Positions 54,344 through 64,000 of a DNA stretch of 64,000 nucleotides are shown here, piece by piece; the first letter of the stretch is position 1, and each line of letters begins with the position of its first letter. The notes under the pieces are model-generated. The model was not told where the DNA came from. It was given only the letters and a program-made list of their open reading frames with translations, and searched no databases. Both the position numbers and the translations under genes were made by a program. Source of the stretch: Antitrichia curtipendula (taxonomy: Eukaryota > Streptophyta > Bryopsida > Hypnales > Leucodontaceae); the NCBI GenBank assembly GCA_951230915.1, contig OX579634.1, positions 19,184,725 to 19,248,724 on the forward strand. The letters are read 5' to 3'.

Positions 54344-57300
54344 TTGTCATTTTGGACTTTCAGATGTTATTTTCTCGGACATATTGCTTTCTCGTGGTCA
54401 TACAATCACAACCTAGCAACTAAATGTTATAAACCCTCATTAGCTTTCAAACATATTTCTTTTATACAACTCCTTGATGAAAATTCTATGTGTGCATATT
54501 CCCATGCGTCTTTGTTTTGTCAATTTTTGGATCCTAGCATTGCTTTAGAGAACTCAAATTTTTGCAAATCTATGCAGCACGTACAACCAATGAATATGAG
54601 CATCATACAAAATCATTAATTAAAGTCTATCATTTTTCAAGGCCTTGAATACATTTTGCTAAGATCCATCGACTTTTGAGAGGCATTGAATGTAACCACT
54701 AATGCCTTTGCACAATTCCACACCATCATGCATCTTCAAAATTTTAATTTTGAGCTTGATGCGGTTCTAGTGTTTAGAAGAGATTTGTGTGTTGAAAAAT
54801 TACAAGTACATGCTCGCACCAACAAATTTGGTTTCCAAATTTCAAGTCCGGAATTATTTTCCATCCTTGTTGTGAACAATGAGTTTCAATGGCTATTGTC
54901 TCACTTATATATTTTTGGTTTAGATAAGGCCACTAATAACACATGCTTCCTAAGCATCCACCACATTAGATTACAAGCCAATTAGAGACTCATGGGTCAT
55001 GATTTCACTCCTTGCATGAATAACACATTGCAGACTTTATCCACTGTTATATTTGACTAAGTCAAACACGAGGTACTAGACATTTTACCCGAAGCATTAC
55101 CTTTGTATTACTCGTTACCTTTTTTAATGTCTACCTTCAAGCAACATAAACACACATATTGTTGTTTGATCAACACATTTCACATAGTCTATAGTAACAT
55201 TGTCCTACTACTTACTATTGCCACTATAATAGTCTTGGATTTGTTCAAAACATGGGCAAAGAAGAATGATGACAACTACCAAAGTTTCCTTGGAGCCAAA
55301 ACTTTGTCATTCTGGATTGTAGACTTGTTCTATACGTCACTCTGAATCTTCATGATCAGATGAATGACATCTATGTTGTTAACGTGATAAAATGGTATGA
55401 ATTCATTCTATTTACGGGTCCTAATAATCTACTTGATGCCATGAAGTTCATGTTACAAATTGGATACCAAGAAGCTTCTCTCTTTCATACAAAAATTGAT
55501 TCCATTCTTTGGATTAAGATCTCGTTTGAAGGAGTCTTGACAAATGCTAGATGGGCTACCACACAACCTAAATTGGGATGTTGTTAGATCGTCTTCTGTG
55601 ACTACACTCATGGTGAATGAACCATTGCTTTGTGTTACTTGATGATTAGGTGTAGAGACAGACAAGACAAATACCAATGGGCTTCTTATGCTCACCACTC
55701 TAGTGTAAGATTTCTCTGATGTTCTACAAATAACGTTTTATTCAATGCCTTGCTTTCTTTAGCCATAAGGATCTTTTGAATAAATTTCGTTACACTTTTT
55801 GTTATATTGATGACATATGGTGGATCAACGTTGGAAATTTCTAGGAATTTATGGACCCTCAATGACATTGAACACTTTATAATCCTTTCTAGATATACCC
55901 ACTATATATACTCAAGATTAAAATTGAAGTCAACACCTTTGATGATAATGACCTTTCACGATGTCGGGTAGAGAAGAGCGCACTTAGGAAACACACTGGA
56001 TGTCTGGCTGCAAGTTGATGAGTGTAGATGGAGAATCTTAAAACTTGTATCTTCACTTGGTCTTCAAAGTCTTCAAAGTCTTCAAACTCAAATCTTCACT
56101 CGATCTCCAACCATGCTATCATGTGGTGGCTCTATAGGGCCAAAGGTAAAAGTGTGTGATAAAAGACAAGGCCTCGGACGGATAAAATGGGACAGCCAAA
56201 CCACAAGTTGGCCGTCCGAAAGATTGGTTCCTAAACTTCAAACCTACAGTGACCAGCAAACGTGCCTCACCAATAGGAACGACATAAAATAACGATCATG
56301 TGGGTGATCAATCTCACTTCGTCGCCACAAACACAAAACGGGGTCATTATTGGATACCCACATAACTTGTATCAATGTTTATGATGCAAAAATGAAAACA
56401 ACAAGCCTCCAAATCCAGCTAGGAATAACAATGAAAAGACAACAAGCCTCTAAAATCGGCTAGGAATAACAAACCACAACACATGAATCTTCATTCTTCT
56501 TGTCTTCCAATCTTCAAGTCTTCAAAGAAACCACAAATAAACACCCATCCTATCTATATTCTTCCCCAAATAAGAAGGCAGCAGACCTTCCTTAGCTTCA
56601 CTACCTATAACTTCTTCAATTTTTCATCAAACTAAGACTTTAATAGCTTTTCAGAAAGCTAACAAACTCTTCTATCTTCACTAAAAATTTCACTTGCAAG
56701 TGACTCTTCAAACTAAATCTATAGCTCTATAAACATTCGGGTTTTAAACGATAAGGGCAACAGACCCTCTATCACTCGAAGACCCATATCTTTCTCCACA
56801 TATCTCCAATTGCTTTGAGTGATGAGTTTCTAGAAAGCTAAAAAAATTCACTCTAACTCTCCAAATTTCAAAGACAAAAGCAAAAACTACAAACTTTGGT
56901 GGCCACTCGAATCTCTGCTCTTCTTTATCGGGTGACAACAGACTCTCTTCCACTCACACGCTTGTAACTTTTTGCTCCCAAATCCAAATCACATAAGAGA
57001 GGTCTATTTGAAACGACAATGAGAATAGGAATAAACCCTCAAAATTTCATTTCAAAATAATTTGTACATCAAAAATTGTGACCGCTCGAACTCTCAACCT
57101 TTCAAAATCCAGCACATACAACTCCTGACCACACTACTCACAAATCCCAACTAGAAGGGAGAAAGAAGATGCCTACCTAAGCCCCTAGACCCCTAAGGTA
57201 GGTAGAATCAACCCATGCACACATCACATGAGCCTCTAAACACCCATTGGTCCAAGAAAAATCTCAAAGGTAAATTCCTATTCATCTTTCAAGGCCAAAA

Positions 57301-58604
57301 AAACTCTAAGATCCAAACTAGGAGGTAAACTATCTTTATTTCCCTAACTTTCAAGTTCTAACACACAAATAAAGTATAAAAAATATAATTTAACTATAAA
57401 ACTTCAATCAAAATGAAATAGAGGTAAAAACTGAAGTCGAAGAAGAATATTATTCCATCTGCAAGAACTTGAGGATGCACTTGACAGTATTTGCAACATA
57501 GTCTGCACGTTCGGCTTTTGTTAAAGGATTCACTAGCCCTTTTAACCAACGCTGGTGGCCGGGGCTTCTTTTTATTGGCCTTACCATACAATAATAATAG
57601 TCGTCGTTCAGGCCCTTATAACTTGCTTCAAATGTCATTTATTGGGTGCCCGGTTCAATACATCCGATTTGGAGTAGGATCACCAAAGCACAAGCGTCTC
57701 TCTAGAGATTATCATGCCAACGTTGCTCTATACGAGGTTTCTTTAACGGACAAGAAGGTCCAACCTCATCCTACAAATATATTGACATTGATACAGAAAT
57801 TGCCGGCTGAGATGGTTGAATATGCAATTGTGACAAGAAAAGCTCTAGTTTAGCCTCTGGTTGAGACTTTGGATCTTGCGACTCTATAAAAATCCTCCAG
57901 TTCAACATTCTAGAGTTGAAATCTAAATCCATGCATAGGTTCTAAATGAACTAAAAAGAATACTCCAAACTGGTAAACTGGTAAACGAGTCCAGGGCTTT
58001 CATCTTTTTAACAACTCCATTAGCAACAAGCATCACCTTGAAGCCATTAGGAGCGTCACCATGAAGCCACTGGAAGCGTCACCAGTAAGTTTCGACCTTC
58101 AAATTATAGAATCTCTTTAAAATACAAATTAATACACATTCTATACAATGTACTTATTTACATCACGACAACGCGGTATATTTGCTTGCTTCATGAATGT
58201 ACACTTTGATCTTAACACAAAATCGACTTGATCACTTCATAATGAAGAAATTTGACAAGCGGAGGAACCTTCCATTCAAATACACCCAATTCATCAAATT
58301 TCACTCCAATAGACTTGTAAGACAATCCTATAACATCATTGTCTCATAGGTCTTGCCCATTCTTTATGTATTGAACGATATAATACTTGCAACACAAGAA
58401 ATCAAACTATTGATTAATACCCTCGGAAACAATGGCTTCCATATCGAGAGACTAAGGAAAAAAATAATTGAATGGCTTTCGTCAAGAGACTTCCTTGGTT
58501 CTAGAGTCAACATTCAAGATACAATTTGGCTAATCAACCAATGGCACAGTGAATCACTGAAATTCAAAACTCCAAGTTTTATTTACCTGTTATTGGATTA
58601 TAGA
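54344..58604 (+). pseudogene. reverse transcriptase of a decayed retroelement, split by an insertion
   Basis: Plus-strand coding matter runs through several frames. 54344-55345 (with stops) includes HASLFCQFLDPS and NVTTNAFAQFHTIMHL, then FGLDKATNN and LSFWIVDLF. 55360-55587 has MNDIYVVNVIKWYEF and NARWATTQPK. 55665-55961 has IPMGFLCSPL, a KDLLNKFRYTF string, the catalytic YIDDIWWINV (55803-55832) and an IYP...LKIKIE block. The C-terminal part resumes at 58171 with RGIFACFMNV and then KFDKRRNLPFKYTQFIKF and EIKLLINTLGNNGF. The order (a PMG motif, then YIDD, then IYP) is that of a retroelement reverse transcriptase. It recalls Penelope-like and related non-LTR groups, but I cannot fix the class. 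No integrase, RNase H or endonuclease was seen. At least six stops and several frameshifts make it dead. Confidence 0.75.
55962..58170. mobile_element. 2.2-kb TG...CA insertion in the reverse transcriptase
   Basis: It begins TGTCGGGTAG and ends CATCACGACA, so TGTCG and CGACA form short inverted ends as in an LTR. The flanks are ACGA (55958-55961) and ACGC (58171-58174), a 4-bp repeat with one mismatch. The coding blocks before and after it are adjacent in the RT family as I know it. It could be a solo LTR. A frame at 57491-57853 inside it has no recognised motif. Three loosely repeated passages with ACTCGAA occur at 56.7-57.1 kb. Confidence 0.55.
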
Positions 58605-61600
58605 TAGATGTAGATTGAGGAAGAGTTTATTTATAAAATGAGAGATATAATTGACAGTGGATTTTTAGAAAAAATAACCGTAAGTTTGAGCCTAATATGC
58701 ACCTCTGCATTGAGAGTGATGACCTACCAAGTCTCATTTTTATATAGAGTAGTGCATCTTAGGGGGGGTCGGCGGGTCTCTCTTTCTCTTCCTCTCTCTC
58801 TTTCTTTTTATTGTAGAACTTATGTTCCTAGTAGCATGCCATTGCATTAAATTTGAAGGGACATCAGGGTATTTGTTTCTTTTTGTTAGAACTAGCAACA
58901 TATTGCCAAAAAAAGTTGATGAAATTTGATCTTTCATAACTGAAAGATTGTCATGTTTGACTATTATAATCTTTTCAATGGTATGGTAAAAATATTTGTC
59001 CATTTTCCTTCAACTCTGGACCTATCTCCGCTACCAATTTCCACGATCAGATTTTGTGGATCTTGTTTTGGATGACAATTTGATTGGATTGAGTTCAGAA
59101 CGGTTTGATTTTGAAAAACATGCGTGTGGTAAGAGATTAAGAAATTAAATGATGAACAAAGTGTCAAAGACTTTGCACATGATATTTAATCTAACCATAG
59201 TAAGTCTTGGATTCCTTGTTAATGTTCATTAGCTATGAGACATGACAATAAGGGCCTTTAGGACTCTTTCTTGTCATCCATCATCACTAAACCTCAAATG
59301 AAGCTATTTGTTTTGTTTGTTTGTTATAGTGAGATCTTTGAATTGTGTCTCCTGATCTTGTTCTTGGTACCATTAAAAAGCTCTTTGCAAAGAGAGGTGC
59401 AAAACCTTTGCTTTGTGGCGTTTGGAACTACAATGTGAAAGTTATGGATTTTTAAATTAAAAATTCAATTATATTATCTTTTATTTTGGAAAAATTATAA
59501 CTTTTATATTGCATGTCCAAATGCTACAAAACAAAGTCCTTGCACTCTATTGTGCATAAAGCTTTCTATTTGAAAAAACAAAACACACAATCAAAATTCA
59601 TCGAAAAATTAGAAAATTATTTTTCACTTTTATTTTGATTGTAGCAAAGGCACATGGCACAATATATAATTATTGCGCAATTAGTATCGAGTGAACATGG
59701 CATAGCAAGGACAAAAATGATTTTCAAAATTAGATGTGATGTACTATTTGAACTACCTTCTAGTCTACCTCAACTAAAATTGAGCAAGAGAAAAAAAAAC
59801 TAAAAAATTTGTAAGGACTTTATGAACTAGGAAAGTGAGCATCGAGCAAATTGAATTGGGAGCAAGTTAGTTTATCCCATATGGATTTTATGATCATTCA
59901 ATCATGTCTTAGGAAGAAAAGCAAAGTGATACAACTCCTTTGCACTTTATAGACCAATAAATGAGGCTAAGGTAATGCTGGAATTTAGAGCTTTATAGAT
60001 TGATTAGTTCTAGGCCAAAGGGGAGGAAGCATTGCATCAACAAAATTTAAAGGTATGTGCACACTTGGTGTTTGGTAACATTGGTTTTAAAATCGTGATA
60101 TATAATTACATTCATAGTGGAGCATTGCTCACTTGTTTAGAAGTATCTTCAAATTGTAAATAATAATTAGAAAGTAATGTTTCAAGGATCATAATTGGGG
60201 AAGAATAAAAATTTATTTAATCCCAAGCTTGTCATATTTGGATATATACGGAAAATTCAAAATTGATTTTAGTTGCATTTGGTGTAGAGGCAATAACTCA
60301 CAATGAAGACTGTGGTGTCCTTGTTTCCAAAGCACACATTGTACAAGCATCATTGGCATTGAGAAACGTAGAATTTGGGTGTAGAATTAGAAATTTGGGT
60401 GTACTACAATTTGTTGACAAAGTTTTGGAGCTTATTTATACAAACAATCACCTTTACAGTGCCATGTTTCAAAGCTCCAAAATTGTGCCCATTCCTTGTA
60501 ATTTCACAATGTTTGTTGATATGACCATGAAACATTGAAAATAAAACATGCAACGTACAAATGAAAATGGTTCCAAAGCCTCATGTTTTTGTGACATTGT
60601 GTTCACCATGTCCTTGCAAATCAATAGGGGTGCACATAGATCGTGACATCATTGGATAAAAACATACTACGGTTGTCCAAAATCGTAGTCATGGCAAAAT
60701 TTGTACACAAGATGAAAGTTTGGAGTCAATTTTCCTATAGTTTTTGAGACTTAAACATAAAATAAAAAATGGATTGGAGCCTTATATGTTGCATACATTG
60801 ATAATTGCATAACAAAAAGTAACTTTCATCTATTAAATGATTGTATGGAGTACAAACATTAAATGTTTGTATTGTCACAGATTCATATTTAATATTGTTG
60901 TATTTTTTTTGCCTAGTTTGGAATTTCTTCTTACAATTCAAAGAGCTAAATCCAATGCTCTAATGTTTAAGTACTTAGACTAGGCACTAAATTAGTATTT
61001 TAGGACCTATATGAGAAAATATCCTTGCAAATGTGTGATTTTAGTATGAGAGCCAAATTTTGACTTTAAATTGTTTTTTATTTATTTTAAATTTGAAAAT
61101 CTATGAAAAGACCTTTTAATTTAGATGGGCCAAGACTGAATTTTGGTATGAGTGGCATTTTGGCTCCACTTGCTACCAATTTTCATACATTTGTACCAAT
61201 ATGTGTACATTTTATACTAGTTTTTACTAAATTGTATATTCGGTAGGGGGGGACCATAGTGTGCGATCACCCATTGTAGTTTCCTAGAAGGTGAATACCA
61301 TTGTCACGCCCATCAACACCACCACCAAGGTCCTAGGGAGATCATTCCTTGTAATTTAAGGTATACACCCCCAATTAAGAGGATATTTAATGTGGGGCTA
61401 TTTGCCTTCATTATTGTATTTGAAATGATTGTATTTTTACATTAAAAGCTACTAGGGGCATATTTTCAATATCTTATGTTTTTTTATAAATTCATTCATG
61501 CGGTTTTTATAGTTGGGCTATTTTACATATAAAACTTAAGTATCTAATTATTTCTAACATATATATGGTGTACACCATGAAACAATTGTCTTACATTCAT

Positions 61601-64000
61601 GTTTATTTTATATATATGTACTATTATTACCATGGTATAATTTTAGATGATTTCAAATAAAGATGTGCAATTTGACCCTAGTTTGGGATATTTCAAAATT
61701 ATGTGTCGTGTATTCTAAAGAACCTAGTATAGAGAGGAACAAACAACATTATAGAAGTATCAAACGTAGTCATAACGTTGAAACTATAAAAAACACCAAT
61801 TCTAGTAGTATAACATCAACAAGAAAAATTGGCATTGGGTCAAATTGAGGTATAGGAGCCAACTTGGACCGTAACCACTGCTTTGATTTTATTATTGTTG
61901 ATTGTGTAGCTCAGATTTTTTAAACTTCTCCAAAATAAATATGCTTCATGTTTTATAAATGTTATAGTGTCATGTTTCACTATTATGTAGTTTATAATGT
62001 CATCATTTCATCTTAATTAAGCACAAAAAACCTCATGTAACTAGTGCTTTTTATTCCTTTGTTGAATTTTAAATTAGATGATTTAGAAACTTTTTCATTG
62101 AAAGTAATGATCTTTTGAGTAGAAGTGGTCATTATTGACAGCTTTGTATATTTTTTAGAACTAATTTTGATGAAATTGACGTAGTTTTTGAGTAGAACAT
62201 TTCAAAAGGAACTCCAAAAGGACCCTCTTCCATGTCATGAGTGGCTCCTAATACCTCATTTTGACCCCATTCTAAAACATTACAGATTCACATGAGAACA
62301 TGACCTTTACTATAGCACAAAAAGTAGACATTTAATCTATGCATTTGCATTTGCAATGGTTTAGAATTTAGGATGAAAAAATAAAAGGGTCTACCAAAAA
62401 CACCTTCATAAACATCTTCATAGCTCTTAACAACACATTCTTTTGTATATCAAAATTCCCTCTCATTTACAAACAATAATATCAAAAGAACTCTAGCAAA
62501 TCTAATAAAATCAACTCTTCTCAATAGCAATTTTACACACTTGTAGAATTCACTCTCAAAAAACTTAAAAACAAATTGCATCCAACAAGCTCTCAATCAA
62601 GAAATTAAAAATTGATGGCCAATATGCATACCCTACTTTTTCAACGATGGAACAACAATAGGGGCTCAAACTTCAACAAGAACAACAATCTACACAAATT
62701 TGAAACTACGGTTGGCGAATAGAGCCAAGCATTAAAACAAATACAATATCAACCTTATCAAGAGATGACTTCCTCTCCACTAATACAAAATCACTAGAAG
62801 CTTCCAATTACAAAACTCAAAAGTACAATTTGTAAGTCTCTCCAACATCCACAACACCAAAATAAATTGTTGGTTTATAAAAGCTCTCTCTCTCAATCTC
62901 TCCAACACCTACAACATTCACCAAAAGGATTAATGGTTTGTAAAAGCACCGTCTCTCAATCTCACCAATAGCCACAAAGACCAAATTGCTCAGCAATTGT
63001 GAAATATGTGACTTGAGTAGGCAAGATTGGACAATTTTCCTTGGAACAATCAAACATGAAATGGATAAGGCCAAGTTGATAGGATGATTGAGTTTGAAGC
63101 CGTGGCCAGAATTTTTAGCATTGTTTACATCTACTCGAAAATTCTTTCAAGGTAGGATGTCGTTTAGTTCATCAATTTGTTGATGTACTTCATAGAACTT
63201 ATTCCAATATTTAGACACAAGTACATATCACCAACAATGATCTATAATCTGCATCTGTAATTGGTAGCCAAGATACCAAAAGGAAGTCCGTCACTCTTCA
63301 TGTGATCATCATTGAAGTGCAGAGGCAAGGCAAATTGTGCCTAATTTGCATCTTGTATTCTTCTTGTTTGTGGTCGCGCCACATACAACACCAACAAAGC
63401 ATCAACATTGAGAAAGATGGAAGGCAAAATCCTATGATCAAAGTGGAACCTTAAACCTCAAGTACACGCAATATCAAAATCCTTAGGCCTACAGAAAACT
63501 CCAACCCTGCAAGCAATCGCTTTGCAATCCTAAACTCTAAACTGCAATATAAGATTGAAAAAATTGAAGCAACCCCTATTTGCCTTGCACTGAAACAGAA
63601 CACTAGCAAAGAAGCAAGTCAATGAGTCCAAAGTCCTTACTAACCCTAACCACATGGATGTGAGGTATGCCAAACTCTAAAATAGTTCTTTAACAAGTCT
63701 TTCATATGAAGACAAATCCCATCATAAAAGCTTCATTGTAAATTTATAACTTAGCATTTTTTTCTTGGGACAATAGATTCTTACATGCTTTCACACTAGT
63801 GGGATTGGTCTAAACAAGTTGGAATTGTTTGATAGCAACAACAAGTTGCCCAAAAAAAACTTGGATTTATTGGATTGTGTATATTTTATCATCCACATAG
63901 AATTATTTGTCTACATCTATATTCACTATACTATGAAAAAATTGTATGGACCCTACCTATCAAGGCTAGCTTATTAAAAAAAATTCCTATTATATGATGT
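58605..64000. other. AT-rich spacer, no gene seen
   Basis: 5.4 kb with no conserved frame on either strand. A CT microsatellite lies near 58775-58805 and a degenerate tandem repeat at 62838-62990. No terminal repeats or RNA genes were found. Confidence 0.5.
62838..62990. repeat. 60-63-bp degenerate tandem repeat
   Basis: Units start at 62838, 62898 and 62961 with CTCTCCAAC or CTCACCAAT, each with a GGTTTxTAAAAGC block and a TCTCTCAAT end. About 2.4 units. Confidence 0.7.

Noticed and set aside
57491..57853. 120-codon frame inside the 2.2-kb insertion
   Set aside because: No motif recognised, and a competing frame exists on the other strand. Not enough to call a gene.
62817..63074. 85-codon minus-strand frame with internal repeats
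   Set aside because: The repetition in the protein simply follows the 60-63-bp tandem DNA repeat.

Overview
The window looks like nuclear DNA of a land plant, most likely a non-seed plant such as a bryophyte; I cannot name the species. The reasons are intron-rich genes with GT-AG junctions, a full-length plant phototropin, plant-type TTTAGGG telomeric repeats, AT-rich gene-poor spacers, and a hAT transposase and a reverse transcriptase that resemble families I associate with mosses and allies (recollection, not a search). There are no bacterial features and no CRISPR.

Three genes can be rebuilt exon by exon with continuous reading frames. (1) 377-5201, plus strand: a DUF707 (PF05212) type II membrane protein, 14 coding exons, 411 aa. 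(2) 11237-18129, minus strand: phototropin, 19 coding exons, 1026 aa, with LOV1, LOV2 and an AGC-type kinase all carrying their key residues. (3) 44579-47340, minus strand: translation elongation factor eEF1B gamma, 7 coding exons, 435 aa, with GST-like, charged-linker and C-terminal domains. They do not form a pathway: a secretory-pathway membrane protein, a blue-light receptor kinase and a housekeeping translation factor.

The rest is a graveyard of transposable elements, many with readable termini. From 7.4 to 8.8 kb there is a nest of inverted-repeat elements including a 235-bp hAT-type MITE with an 8-bp target duplication. From 20 to 32 kb there are small DNA elements, notably a TTAA-flanked piggyBac-like family (three copies near 1 kb, one holding another MITE) with a paralogous empty site in the same window. 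From 33.3 to 36.6 kb lies a decayed hAT transposase gene. Between 38 and 43.5 kb are tandem repeats and a CACTA foldback MITE.

The most unusual region is 51.1-58.6 kb. It holds a decayed two-part retroelement (a gag-like region, then a reverse transcriptase with an IPMGF motif and a YIDD box). Its gag-like frame is split by a 1.06-kb CACTA element with a CAT duplication, which itself contains a tRNA-derived SINE and a 340-bp foldback. Its reverse transcriptase frame is split by a 2.2-kb TG...CA insertion. From 58.6 to 64 kb I see no gene.
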